The position numbers were made by a program, and so were the translations under genes. From Solirubrobacter sp963736505 (GTDB taxonomy: Bacteria; Actinomycetota; Thermoleophilia; Solirubrobacterales; Solirubrobacteraceae), in contig CAVTOZ010000003.1 in assembly GCA_963736505.1 (NCBI GenBank), positions 1,302,001 through 1,366,000 on the forward strand: a DNA stretch of 64,000 bases, given 5' to 3'. Below the pieces are notes generated by a model, which saw only the letters and a list, made by a program, of their open reading frames with translations, ran no database searches and had not been told where the DNA came from. Each line of letters begins with the position of its first letter. Position 1 is the first letter of the stretch. Positions 33,638 to 42,939 of the stretch are shown here, one piece after another.

Positions 33638-36600
33638 TTGTTCGAACCCGGAGTATCCGGGCGACCGCCTCGCCGTCGCCTGACCACTGCTGCGCTCTCT
33701 GCCGCCGCGCTGACCGCGGCCTCGGCGGGCGTGCTCGCCACCGTCACGGCCGCGAGCCCGAATCCCACCCTGGCGCCGGTGCTCGGCAGTGCCGGGCAGG
33801 GGGGCGCGGTGATCGTGTGGCTCAAGAACGATCACGCCAACCTCAACCTGCGCAGCGCCGCCGGCGCCCGCGTCGCGGCCGCGCAGAACGACCAGAAGCC
33901 CGTCGTCGCCGCCATCCGTGCCAACGGCGGCACCGACGTCGTCCAGCTGGTCAGCGTCAACGCGGTGGCCGTGCACGTCTCGGCCGCCGGTGTGGCGGCG
34001 CTGGCCCAGCTGCCCGCGGTCAAGGAGATCATTCCCGACGAGAGCGTGCAGGTCGGCGACCCCGCGCCCACCGGGCCGAAGGTCACCGGCGTCAAGATCA
34101 CGCCCGACGCGACGGCACTCAAGAAGGGGTCCAAGGGCGTGGCGCCGGCCGAGACCAATCCCTTCCCCACGGCCAGCTGCGGCGCCATCGACAACCCGCT
34201 GATCGAGCCGGAGGCGCTGCAGACGATCAACGCGCCGGCGATGACGAACGCCGGGCTGGCCACCGAGCCCGGCCACGGCGTGGTCGTCGCCAACGACGGG
34301 ATCAGCACCGCGCCGAACGGCGATCTCGTCGGCAACCCGAACTTCGTCCGTCCGGCGGCGGACGGCGGCGGCAGCGTCGTCGTCGGCGCGACGCCGGGCG
34401 ACACCACCGACAGCACCGACGGCGAGTACTACGGCGACGCCTCGTCGATCGACGCGCAGGGCACGGTCGAGTACCAGTACTCCAAGGAGCTGCCGTACTC
34501 CGGCATGCCGGACACCTGCTACTTCAAGCTGGTCGGCGACGCGCCGGGCGCCTCGATGGTCGACACGCGCGGCATCGACACCCCGGAGAGCATCGACAAC
34601 GACCCGGCGACGGTGAGCCTGTCCCAGACGCTGAAGGGCGTCGACGCCGCGGTGCTCAAGGCCCACGCCGACGTCATCAACGAGTCCTACGGGTACGGGC
34701 TCTCCCCGGGCAGCTACATCATCCGCTACGCGGCGAACGACGCCGCCGTCGACGCCGGCGTGACCGTCGTGGCCTCCTCCGGCGACTCGGGAGACCAGGG
34801 CACGGTGTCCGCTCCGGCCAGCGACCCGAAGATCATCGCCGCCGGCGCGACGAACACGCACCGCCTCAACGCGATGGCCTACGGCTTCGCCGGCTGGGTC
34901 AACGACGACATCACGCCGCTCTCGTCGGGTGGAACGACGCCCGACAACAAGCTGGTCGACCTCGTAGCTCCGGGCTACGGCGGCGAGGCCGCCTGCAACC
35001 CGCACGGCAGCGACTGCCCGACCAACACGCAGACCGAGGCGTTCGGCGGCACCAGCCAGTCCTCGCCGCTGATCGCGGGCGCGGCCGCGGACGTCATCCA
35101 GGCGTACCGTGACTCGCACAACGGCGACAGCCCGTCGCCGGCGCTGGTCAAGCAGCTGCTCGTCAGCACGGCGCGCGACGTCTTCGCGCCGTCCGACCAG
35201 CAGGGCGCCGGCCAGGTGAACATCGCCGCCGCCGTCCAGGCCGCGCAGCAGACGGCGAACACCACCATCACCACCGCCCCGGCGACGAACGGCCTGGTTC
35301 TGGACAAGACGCAGCTGGACCTGAGCGGCGACGGCGGCTCGACGAGCTTCCAGTCGGTGCGCCTGTACAACACCAGCCGCTCCTCCACGACCGTCACGGG
35401 CACGTTCCGTGAGATGGGCCCGCTGCACCAGATCGGCTCGACGGTCACCGAGAACGTCAGCGCTCCCGATCCGGGGCTCCCGGTCCCTGCCGACGGCGCG
35501 CAGGCGGCCCCGGACATCTCGTTCGACGTGCCGGCCGGCCTCGACAAGCTCCAGGCCGACATGATCTGGCCGGACCCGACCAACGGCACGATCCTCAGCT
35601 TCATCCTCACCGACCCGACCGGGCGGCTGCGGCAGATCTCCTACGACTACGGCACCGCACGCGCGGGCGGGATCGGCAGCGTGCCGAACATCGGGCACGT
35701 GGTGGTGGCGAACCCTGAGGCCGGCACCTGGAAGGTGCAGATCAAGTGGGCCAACGGCCGCGCGCATCTGCAGTCGCTGCCCAACGTCCCGGGCACCTAC
35801 ACCGGCCCGGTGAGCTTCAAGGTCTCCGGGGCGAACTGGATCACCTCGCCGGCCACGGCCGCGACCACCATCGCGGCGCACAACTACGCGACCTTCCCAC
35901 TGCAGGTCGCGTTCCCCACCGCTCCGGGCGACCACCCCGCGTCGGTGCAGTTCGTCGCCGCCAACGGCGCGAAGACCCAGCTCGGTATCGCCCGGCGCAC
36001 GCTCATCCCGAGCGGCGGCGGCGAGTTCGACACGCTGATCACGAACACGGTCGGGCGCGGGACCGGCCAGCTCAGCACGTTCAACATCAACGTGCCGGCC
36101 GGACGGACGGACCTGGGCGTCACCGTGAAGACCCCGGACACGAGCACGGACAACCCGATGCGGCTGTTCCTGGTCAACCCGCTCGGCGCGCGCATGACCC
36201 AGACCAGCCTGACCGTGCAGACGATCAACGGCACGCCGATGCTGGCGGCCACCTTCCACGTCGCGAATCCGATCCCGGGGACATGGGAGATCGACGTCGA
36301 GCTCAACCTCACCAGCAGCGGCAAGGAGTTCACCCAGACGGTGGTGGGCGACGTGCTGCCGCAGGCGCCGGCGATCACGTCTCCGGCCGGCGGGACGACG
36401 CTCACGAGCACGACGCCGCTCATCTCGGGCACCGGCACGCCGGGTGACAAGGTGACGGTCTCGAACGGCGCCACGGTGGTCTGCACCGCCACCGTCGCCA
36501 CGGACGGCACCTGGTCGTGCACCCCGTCGCTGGCCATCCCGGGCGGGCCGGCGACCCTGACCGCCACCCAGGCCGACCAGACGGGCAACCCGTCGACGGC

Positions 36601-37006
36601 CTCGGCGCCGGTGGCGATCACCGTGCCGCTGAACTCGACGAGCAGCACGACCACGGTGTCGGCGACGACGCCGGCGACGCTGGCGCTCTCACTCGGCGCG
36701 CCCGCCTCGTTCGGCGTGTTCACGCCTGGCGTCGCGAACACCTACACGGCGTCCACCACGGCCGACGTGGTCAGCTCGGCGGGCGACGCGACGCTGAGCG
36801 TCTCCGACCCCGGCCATCTGACCAACGGCGAGTTCAGCCTGCCGCAGCCGCTGCAGGTCTCGCTCTCCAAGAGCACCTGGTCGGCTCCGGTCTCGAACGA
36901 CCCGGTGACGGTGGCGTTCGCGCAGCCGATCGGTGCGAGCGACGCGCTGCGGACCGGCAGTTACAGCCAGACGCTGACGTTCACCCTGTCCACCACTCAC
37001 CCCTAG
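33638..37006 (+). CDS. Secreted subtilase-like (S8/S53-related) protease with altered active site and C-terminal surface domain
   Basis: 1122 residues from TTG 33638, chosen because GGAGGGGG ends about 5 nt upstream. Basic signal peptide PRRRLTTAALSAAALTAA. A propeptide-like region leads to a subtilisin fold: Asp220 (VVVANDGIS), VINESYG (346-352), and Ser473 in GGTSQSSP. The position of the S8 HGTH motif reads IDAQGT (271-276), so the catalytic His is missing, and the oxyanion Asn is Asp383 in SSGDSG, as in sedolisins. Beta-sandwich domains follow (about 540-900), then a bacterial Ig module and a 115-residue C-terminal domain ending LTFTLSTTHP, shared with the GH3 protein at 50657. It may be an S53-like catalyst or a pseudoprotease. 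Confidence 0.82.
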   Translation: MFEPGVSGRPPRRRLTTAALSAAALTAASAGVLATVTAASPNPTLAPVLGSAGQGGAVIVWLKNDHANLNLRSAAGARVAAAQNDQKPVVAAIRANGGTDVVQLVSVNAVAVHVSAAGVAALAQLPAVKEIIPDESVQVGDPAPTGPKVTGVKITPDATALKKGSKGVAPAETNPFPTASCGAIDNPLIEPEALQTINAPAMTNAGLATEPGHGVVVANDGISTAPNGDLVGNPNFVRPAADGGGSVVVGATPGDTTDSTDGEYYGDASSIDAQGTVEYQYSKELPYSGMPDTCYFKLVGDAPGASMVDTRGIDTPESIDNDPATVSLSQTLKGVDAAVLKAHADVINESYGYGLSPGSYIIRYAANDAAVDAGVTVVASSGDSGDQGTVSAPASDPKIIAAGATNTHRLNAMAYGFAGWVNDDITPLSSGGTTPDNKLVDLVAPGYGGEAACNPHGSDCPTNTQTEAFGGTSQSSPLIAGAAADVIQAYRDSHNGDSPSPALVKQLLVSTARDVFAPSDQQGAGQVNIAAAVQAAQQTANTTITTAPATNGLVLDKTQLDLSGDGGSTSFQSVRLYNTSRSSTTVTGTFREMGPLHQIGSTVTENVSAPDPGLPVPADGAQAAPDISFDVPAGLDKLQADMIWPDPTNGTILSFILTDPTGRLRQISYDYGTARAGGIGSVPNIGHVVVANPEAGTWKVQIKWANGRAHLQSLPNVPGTYTGPVSFKVSGANWITSPATAATTIAAHNYATFPLQVAFPTAPGDHPASVQFVAANGAKTQLGIARRTLIPSGGGEFDTLITNTVGRGTGQLSTFNINVPAGRTDLGVTVKTPDTSTDNPMRLFLVNPLGARMTQTSLTVQTINGTPMLAATFHVANPIPGTWEIDVELNLTSSGKEFTQTVVGDVLPQAPAITSPAGGTTLTSTTPLISGTGTPGDKVTVSNGATVVCTATVATDGTWSCTPSLAIPGGPATLTATQADQTGNPSTASAPVAITVPLNSTSSTTTVSATTPATLALSLGAPASFGVFTPGVANTYTASTTADVVSSAGDATLSVSDPGHLTNGEFSLPQPLQVSLSKSTWSAPVSNDPVTVAFAQPIGASDALRTGSYSQTLTFTLSTTHP

Positions 37007-37017
37007 GTCGAACCGGC

Positions 37018-37046
37018 GTGGCCGCCGCCGAAGTGGCGGCGGCCAC
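37018..37046. terminator. Terminator hairpin after the subtilase-like gene
   Basis: GTGGCCGCCGCC (37018-37029), loop GAAGT, GGCGGCGGCCAC (37035-37046): a perfect 12-bp stem followed by GTTGTTCCT. It also lies directly upstream of the leaderless promoter of the next gene. Confidence 0.75.
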
Positions 37047-37070
37047 GTTGTTCCTGCGTAGGATTCCGCC

Positions 37071-37472
37071 GTGCCGTTCACGCTCAGGAATCTCAAAGGG
37101 GACCTGGAGGATGTCGGGTCCAACTTCGACGGAGCGCCGGACCTGGAGTTCCGCTTGGCGACCGTGGCGCTCGAGCTCGAGCACTCCGGCCTGAGCCTCC
37201 AGCGCGTCCCAGCCGGCTATCGCTTTCCGTACGGCCACACGCACAAGACGCAGGAGGAGGTGTACGTGGTCGTGCGCGGGAGCGGGAGGATGAAGCTCGA
37301 CGACGAGATCGTCGAGCTCGACGAATGGGACGCGGTGCGGATCCCGCCCGGCACGTGGCGAGGCTACGAGGCCGGGCCCGACGGCCTCGAGATCCTCGTC
37401 ATCGGCGCGCCCAACCTCGGCGACGCTCCGCGCGAGGACGTGGAAGGCCGGCGCGACTGGTGGGCTGACTAG
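37071..37472 (+). CDS. Cupin-domain protein
   Basis: A 133-residue cupin with the metal motif GHTHKTQEEVYVVVRGSGRMKLD (His-x-His, Glu) and second motif WDAVRIPPGTWRGYEAG. The GTG start has TAGGAT 6 nt upstream (leaderless), just after the upstream terminator. Its stop overlaps the convergent methyltransferase-like gene by 4 bp. Substrate unknown. Confidence 0.87.
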   Translation: MPFTLRNLKGDLEDVGSNFDGAPDLEFRLATVALELEHSGLSLQRVPAGYRFPYGHTHKTQEEVYVVVRGSGRMKLDDEIVELDEWDAVRIPPGTWRGYEAGPDGLEILVIGAPNLGDAPREDVEGRRDWWAD

Positions 37473-37960
37473 AAGCTTCGCCGCCGCCGCGGCCACCAGC
37501 CGCGGACCGCGCGCCGGTAGGCGGCGTACTGCTCGCCGTAGCGGCGGCTCAGCGTCGGCTCCTCGTAGAAGCGCACGAAGCTCGCCACCACGAGCCAGAA
37601 GATCGCGGCGTAGACGAGCAGCACCGGGCGGCCGAGGATCGCCGCCTGACCGAGGATGACCGCGATCACGGCGACGTACATCGGGTTGCGCAGGTAGCGG
37701 TAGAGGCCGCCGACCACGAGTGTCTCGGTCGGCGCGACCGGCGACGGCGTGCCGAGGCCCTCGACCGCGAAGCGGATCACCGTGTGGGCGAGGAAGCCGA
37801 GCCCGGCGGCGAGCAGCGCCGCGCCGGCGAGGTTCAGGGCGAGCGGGGAGCCGGCGCTCTCCCACCCGCCGGTCAGCCAGTAGGGGACGAGGCCGCCCAT
37901 CAGGCCGGGCTGCACGACGACGAAGATCAGGCTTCCGACCGCCGCCCCGCGTCTCGTCAC
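37469..37960 (-). CDS. Isoprenylcysteine/phospholipid methyltransferase-like membrane protein
   Basis: A 163-residue protein with four to five hydrophobic segments and the family's SAM-binding core (GLYRYLRNPMYVAVIAV, then FVRFYEEPTLSRRYGEQYAAYRRAVRGWWPR). ICMT/PEMT-like proteins methylate lipids or membrane-linked substrates; the substrate here cannot be told. The GTG start at 37960 has TATGCT 6 nt upstream. Only 33-39 bp separate it from the divergent ABC exporter gene. Confidence 0.87.
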   Translation of the reverse strand: MTRRGAAVGSLIFVVVQPGLMGGLVPYWLTGGWESAGSPLALNLAGAALLAAGLGFLAHTVIRFAVEGLGTPSPVAPTETLVVGGLYRYLRNPMYVAVIAVILGQAAILGRPVLLVYAAIFWLVVASFVRFYEEPTLSRRYGEQYAAYRRAVRGWWPRRRRSF

Positions 37961-37999
37961 CGCGCGAGCATACGCACGGTAGTCGTCAGACTGGTGCGG

Positions 38000-38725
38000 G
38001 TGCCCGCCGCCGCGATCCCACTGCAGGTCACCGGGCTGGCCCGCCACTATGGCCGCCTCGTCGGCCTTGCCCACTTCGACCTCGAGCTCGGGCCTGGCCA
38101 GTGCGCGGCGCTGATCGGCGCCAATGGCTCGGGGAAGTCCACAGCGGTCCGGACGATCTCGGGTCTGTTGGAGCCGACCGAGGGCACGGTGCGGGTCTGC
38201 GGCCACGATCCGCATAGCGAGCCGGACGCCGAAGCGGCTCGCGCCGCGCTGGCGCTCGTTCCCGACGCGCCGATGCTCTACGACGACCTCACGGTCCGGC
38301 AGCACCTGTCGCTCGTCGCGCTCGCGCACGGCGTGACCGACGCCGGGATCGAGGAACGGATCGACACGCTTCTGGACCGTCTCGGTCTCTCGCATCGCGC
38401 CGACTTCCTGCCCGCCGAGCTGTCGCGCGGCCTCAAGCAGAAGACCGGCTTGGCGTGTGCGCTGATCCGGCCCGCGAAGCTGCTTGTCCTCGACGAGCCG
38501 GTGGTCGGTCTCGATCCGCCGTCGCAGGCGCTGCTGCTCGAGCTGCTGCTCGACGCCAAGGCGAGCGGGACCGCGGTCCTGCTGACGACGCACCAGATGG
38601 CGTTCGCCGCCGGCGTCGCCGATCGCGCGATCGTCCTGAGCGAGGGTGAGGTGCTCGACCAGGGCCCGTGGGCCGCGGTTCGCGAGCGCGCCGCCGAGCG
38701 CGGTTGGCTGCCGGCTGGTGCCTGA
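38000..38725 (+). CDS. ABC transporter ATP-binding protein
   Basis: About 241 residues with Walker A GANGSGKST, a Q-loop region (ALVPDAPMLYDDLTVRQHL), a degenerate signature (ELSRGLKQKTGLA), Walker B LLVLDEPVVGLD and a switch His (LTTHQ). The closest pattern is the multidrug/lipid exporter type pairing with an ABC-2-like permease. GTG 38000 (CAGACT 7 nt upstream) is chosen over GTG 37994. The stop overlaps the permease start, so the two genes form an operon. Confidence 0.9.
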   Translation: MPAAAIPLQVTGLARHYGRLVGLAHFDLELGPGQCAALIGANGSGKSTAVRTISGLLEPTEGTVRVCGHDPHSEPDAEAARAALALVPDAPMLYDDLTVRQHLSLVALAHGVTDAGIEERIDTLLDRLGLSHRADFLPAELSRGLKQKTGLACALIRPAKLLVLDEPVVGLDPPSQALLLELLLDAKASGTAVLLTTHQMAFAAGVADRAIVLSEGEVLDQGPWAAVRERAAERGWLPAGA

Positions 38726-40304
38726 GCTCGTCGCCGCCGGCGACGGCGGCCGCACGCGCGTCCGGGACATCCGTCGCTTCTGGCACGTCGTGCAGGCGCC
38801 GCCGTCGCTGCTCAAGCGACTGGAGCCCGCGTACTACGTGTTCATCACGCTGGCGATCGGCGGACCGTTCGTCTACGGGACCGCGAGCGCGGCCCTGTCC
38901 GAGGTCGCGACGCCGCGCGCGGTCGGGATCTGGGGGCCGTCGATCGCGCTCGTCGCGTTGCTGGCGGTCACGCGCTGGGGCGCGGTCCAGGGCCCGGTGG
39001 TCTTCAGCGTGGCCGATATCACCCAGTTGCTCGGCGCGCCGCTGCGCCGCGCGGAGCTGGTCCTGGGACGCCTGATCCGGGGGCTGCTGATGTGGACGGG
39101 CGCGGCTGCGGTCGTGGGCGGGCTCGTCGTGGTCGGCGTCGCCGGCCACCATCGCGGGGTCGACGCGGTGCGCGCGGGGGGTTTCGTGGTCGCGATCGCG
39201 ATCCTCGGCCTGCTCGGCGTCGTCGGCGCGGCGCTCGTGGCGGGCTCCGAGCGCGTCGACCGCGCCACCCGCCGTGCCGCGTGGCCCGCGGTCGCGGTCG
39301 CGGCCGGGTTGGTCCTGCTCGCGGACTCCTCGACGGCGGGCCGTCACGTGGCGCTGTGGTCGGGCCCGTGGGGGTGGGCCGTCCAGCCGCTCGCCGGGAC
39401 CGCCGCCGCGTGGCCGGTCGCCGTCGTGCTGCTGGCCGCGCTCACCGCGGCGATCACCGCGCTGGCCGTCCGCCGCCGCGGCGCGACGCCGACCGAGCGC
39501 CACCTCCTGCGCGCCGAGGCCCGCGGCGGCGCGGTCGCGGCCATGTACTCCATGAACGCCCGCTATGTCCGGCGCAGCCTCACGGCGGTGAGCGCGGGGC
39601 CCGTCGCCGCGCGCGCCGCCACCCGCCTCAAGCCGCCGCGCTCACCGCGCCTGGCCGTCGCCTGGCGCGACGCGGTCGCCGGGCTGGCCGTCCCGCAACG
39701 GCTCGGCGAGGCGCTCGTGCTGGCCGCAGGCGGGACCGTGGTCTGCCTGGTCAACGGCGACCATCCGGTGGCCGTCGGCGCCGGCGCGCTGACGATCTAC
39801 GCCGGCGCCTCGCGGCTGCTCGAGCCGCTGCGTGCGGAGACCGACCAGCCCGGGCGCGCCCGCGTGCTCCTGCGCGCGCCGATCGGCAAGGTGGTGGTCC
39901 AGCACGCGCTCGTCCCACTGGTGGTCGTCGTGATCGGCGCGCTGCTGGCGATCGCCGGTTGCGCCGCGGCAGGCGCGCTGCCCGACCACGGTGACGCCGC
40001 CGTGCTCCTCGCCGTGCTCGCCACCCCCTCGATCACGCTCTGCGCCGCACTCTCGAGCCGTCGCGGCGGTCGTCTCCCGCCGAGCGTGCTCGCAGTCACC
40101 TACGGCGACACGAGCGGCCTGAGCATCGGTCTGATCTTCGCTTGGATCGTGCTCTGGCCGTTGGTGGCCGCGGCCGCCGGCGCCGTCCCGATCGCCGTCG
40201 TCGTCCACAACGGACCGTCCGCCCTGCCGCAGTTCGTCGTCGCGCTCGTGCTTCTGCCGATCCTGCTCGCCCGCGGGTTGGGCGCCGAGATGTTCGCTCC
40301 GTAG
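38718..40304 (+). CDS. ABC transporter permease, 528 aa
   Basis: A polytopic membrane protein with about twelve hydrophobic segments (AYYVFITLAIGGPFVYGT, GLLMWTGAAAVVGGLVVVGVA, GFVVAIAILGLLGVVGAALV, ALVPLVVVVIGALLAIAG, SIGLIFAWIVLWPLVAAAAG among them). The GTG start at 38718 lies 8 nt before the end of the ATP-binding gene. Together they look like an exporter of unknown cargo. A cytoplasmic loop near residues 300-330 is basic (VRRSLTAVSAGPVAARAATRLKPPR). Confidence 0.82.
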   Translation: MPELVAAGDGGRTRVRDIRRFWHVVQAPPSLLKRLEPAYYVFITLAIGGPFVYGTASAALSEVATPRAVGIWGPSIALVALLAVTRWGAVQGPVVFSVADITQLLGAPLRRAELVLGRLIRGLLMWTGAAAVVGGLVVVGVAGHHRGVDAVRAGGFVVAIAILGLLGVVGAALVAGSERVDRATRRAAWPAVAVAAGLVLLADSSTAGRHVALWSGPWGWAVQPLAGTAAAWPVAVVLLAALTAAITALAVRRRGATPTERHLLRAEARGGAVAAMYSMNARYVRRSLTAVSAGPVAARAATRLKPPRSPRLAVAWRDAVAGLAVPQRLGEALVLAAGGTVVCLVNGDHPVAVGAGALTIYAGASRLLEPLRAETDQPGRARVLLRAPIGKVVVQHALVPLVVVVIGALLAIAGCAAAGALPDHGDAAVLLAVLATPSITLCAALSSRRGGRLPPSVLAVTYGDTSGLSIGLIFAWIVLWPLVAAAAGAVPIAVVVHNGPSALPQFVVALVLLPILLARGLGAEMFAP

Positions 40305-40328
40305 AACCGGTCGCGTAGGGTTCCCGGC

Positions 40329-40718
40329 ATGTTCGCTCGCGACAAGCTGCTCGATGACGGCGCCCAGGTGGATGGCGTGATCATCGAGGCGCCGGAGTAC
40401 TTCCGCGGCAGCACCGACATGCGCGGGCGGTACAAGGTCACGGTGCGGGTGCGCTTCGACGACGGTGCGACGGTCGAGATCGAGCGGCGGCTGCACATGT
40501 CTTGCGGTGAGCACCGCGCGGGGGCGGTGCTGCCGATGCGGTACGACCCGGCGGATCGCTCGAAGATCGAGATCGACGAGCCCGCGCTGACCGCCGCTCG
40601 CGACGCCGATCTCGCGGCCATCAAGGAACGCGCCGTCGCCCGCGGCGAGGCACGCGCCGGCCGCCCGCCCGGTGAGGACCCGCTCATGCGCGAGCTCGAC
40701 GACCTCGACAAGCTGTAG
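40329..40718 (+). CDS. Small soluble hypothetical protein, 129 aa
   Basis: A beta-rich domain (DDGAQVDGVIIEAPEYF, then YKVTVRVRFDDGATVEIERRL and AVLPMRYDPADRSKIEID) resembling DUF3592-like folds, with a charged helical tail ending MRELDDLDKL. The ATG is leaderless (TAGGGT-N7-ATG). It follows the exporter operon by 24 bp but has its own promoter box. Function unknown. Confidence 0.75.
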   Translation: MFARDKLLDDGAQVDGVIIEAPEYFRGSTDMRGRYKVTVRVRFDDGATVEIERRLHMSCGEHRAGAVLPMRYDPADRSKIEIDEPALTAARDADLAAIKERAVARGEARAGRPPGEDPLMRELDDLDKL

Positions 40719-40847
40719 CGGGCGGCGTCACGACTTCGGCACGCCGCGAGTTGCCGGTTACTACGGGCCGACACCGGTAGTTATGCCGGATCTCGGCGTC
40801 GGCGCCCGCGCCTAGCGTCGAGTTGTCACGGAAGTCAGGAGGCGATC

Positions 40848-42935
40848 ATGAGAGCCACTACGGCTCGAGAGGCGCCAGGCGCGCGAGTCCGCTCCGGAGG
40901 GGGACCGCGCATTCGTCTCGTGATGGTTCTCGTGCTCGTGCTCGCGGTGCTGACCCCGGCGGCGCGCGGAGCCACGTATCCGTACTCCAAGTGGACGGAC
41001 ACCGGCGCCACGGCCTACACGGTGACCAACAGCCTCTCGTTCACCGGGACCCGGGACGACGGCACGGCGACCGTGACGCTGCCGTTCAGCTTCAACCTCT
41101 ATGGCCACGCGTACGGCGCCGGCACGACGCTGGTGGTGAGCACGAACGGCGTGCTCGAGTTCGGCGACAGCTCGGCGAGCTTCTCCAACGAGTCGCTGCC
41201 GACGGCGGTCTTCGCGCATCCCGCGATCCTGCCGTACTGGACCGATTTCGACCTGACCGTGACCTATGACCCGATCCCTGCCGGCGGCGGCGAAGGCGCC
41301 GCGTGGGGCATCTCCGGCGCGGCGCCCAGCCGGGTCCTGGCGATCCGGTGGCGGGGCTATAAGCACGCGACGATCCCCGAGTCGCGCATCAGCTTCGAGG
41401 TCGCGCTGCACGAGGGCTCCAACGAGATCGACATGCGCTACTTCCGTGACCTCACCGACCCGATGGCCAACGGCAGCACGGCGACGATCGGCATCCAGGA
41501 GGGAGGCACCGCCGGCGCGTTCTTCCAGCACAGCCACAACAGCGCGTCGATCCAGGGTTCGGGCTACTCCGTCGCGGATCACCCGGCATACCCGGTCAAC
41601 ACGGCTCACGCGGTCGTGAGCGGCGCGCCCGGCCTCGGGCAGACGCTGAGCGTCTCGACCGGCTCGTGGTCCGGCGGCCCGGACAGCTTCCACTACCAGT
41701 GGGAGCGCTGCACCGACAGCGCATGCGGCACCTGGCAGGACATCGCCGGGGCGACCGGATCGACGTACGTGGTCCAGCCCGGCGACGTCGACCACAGGCT
41801 GTTCGCCCTCGTCAGCGCGAGCAACGGGTGGGGGACGAGCGGCTGGTACGTCGCGGAGTTCGTCGGCCCGATCCCGCCCGTACCGGCGAGCGGCGCGGCG
41901 CCGGTCGTGACCGGCCAGGCCCAGGTCGGCTCCAAGCTCGCGACCTCGACCGGGAGCTGGAACGGCTCCCCGGTCTCCTACGAATACCAGTGGTTCAGGT
42001 GCCCCTCGAGCTGCAGCGCGATCGCGGGCGAGGCGGCGTCCACGTACTCGGTGACCATCGCCGACCTGTCGACGAGGATCTACTCGAATGTCCGCGCGCA
42101 CAACAACTCCGGATGGTCGAGCTGGGCGAAATCGGGCAACGGGATCGGGCCGATCACGCCGGCTCCGCCCAGGCCGGACCCCACGCAGTCACCGCGCGTG
42201 AGCGGGGATGCGCTCGTGGGCGCCACGCTCACGACGACCGCGGGCGGCTGGTTGGACGCGACGGACTCGTTCGCCTACCAGTGGTTGCGCTGCGTCCCGG
42301 TCGCGGGCGGCGGCTGCGTTTCGTCCCAGATCGCGGGTGCGACCGCGGCGTCCTACGTGACCGGCACCGCTGACGTCGGCGCGCGCGTGTTCGCGACGGT
42401 TTCCGCACACAACGCGGGCGGCTGGTCCGCCTCCGTCTCCTCTGCCGCGATCGGCCCGATCCGCGTCGCGAGCGGCTCCCCCGGCGACCCTGGCGACGAA
42501 TCCGGCGAGGATCCCGATGGCGGCTCTTCCTTCGAGGACCCCGGCGGCGGCTCGACCACACCGAGTCCGCTGCTGAGCAGGCGCGGGACCGTGTCGACGT
42601 CGCTGAGGGGCAAGACCGTGATCGTGAGTCCCGCGGCCGTGCTCGCGTGCCCCGCCGGCAGGTCCGGCTGCACCGTCACCGTCGCCGCACAGACTCGCGC
42701 GAAGAGCGGCCATGCGCGCAAGACGATCACGATCGCCCGGACGTCGCTGAAGGCGGCCGCAGGGACGACGCTCAACGTCACGTTCCGCCTGAACGCGAAG
42801 GGCGCCAAGCTGCTCCGGGCCAAGAAGCGGCTGTCGGTCAAGGTCACGCTGGCGGCGAGCGCGGGCACGCGCGCGCCGGTGAAGCTGGTCATGACGATCG
42901 CGATCAAGCAGCCGAAGCCGGCGAGGAGGTCCTGA
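40848..42935 (+). CDS. Secreted protein with three YQW-type Ig-like repeats
   Basis: 695 residues. The signal segment RIRLVMVLVLVLAVLTPAA is followed by a lectin/NIDO-like beta domain (about 45-245; LPFSFNLYGHAYGAGTTLVVSTNGVLEFG). Three repeats (about 250-540) follow the pattern 'G-x-x-L-x-x-S/T-x-G-x-W-x-(15)-Y-x-Y-Q-W-x-R-C' and each ends G-P-I. Then comes an acidic Gly/Pro linker (GDPGDESGEDPDGGSSFEDPGGG) and a C-terminal beta domain with two Cys. Clear ribosome site AGGAGGCGATC before the ATG. It starts an operon with the RTX/collagen gene 4 nt downstream. Confidence 0.83.
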   Translation: MRATTAREAPGARVRSGGGPRIRLVMVLVLVLAVLTPAARGATYPYSKWTDTGATAYTVTNSLSFTGTRDDGTATVTLPFSFNLYGHAYGAGTTLVVSTNGVLEFGDSSASFSNESLPTAVFAHPAILPYWTDFDLTVTYDPIPAGGGEGAAWGISGAAPSRVLAIRWRGYKHATIPESRISFEVALHEGSNEIDMRYFRDLTDPMANGSTATIGIQEGGTAGAFFQHSHNSASIQGSGYSVADHPAYPVNTAHAVVSGAPGLGQTLSVSTGSWSGGPDSFHYQWERCTDSACGTWQDIAGATGSTYVVQPGDVDHRLFALVSASNGWGTSGWYVAEFVGPIPPVPASGAAPVVTGQAQVGSKLATSTGSWNGSPVSYEYQWFRCPSSCSAIAGEAASTYSVTIADLSTRIYSNVRAHNNSGWSSWAKSGNGIGPITPAPPRPDPTQSPRVSGDALVGATLTTTAGGWLDATDSFAYQWLRCVPVAGGGCVSSQIAGATAASYVTGTADVGARVFATVSAHNAGGWSASVSSAAIGPIRVASGSPGDPGDESGEDPDGGSSFEDPGGGSTTPSPLLSRRGTVSTSLRGKTVIVSPAAVLACPAGRSGCTVTVAAQTRAKSGHARKTITIARTSLKAAAGTTLNVTFRLNAKGAKLLRAKKRLSVKVTLAASAGTRAPVKLVMTIAIKQPKPARRS

Positions 42936-42939
42936 GCTC

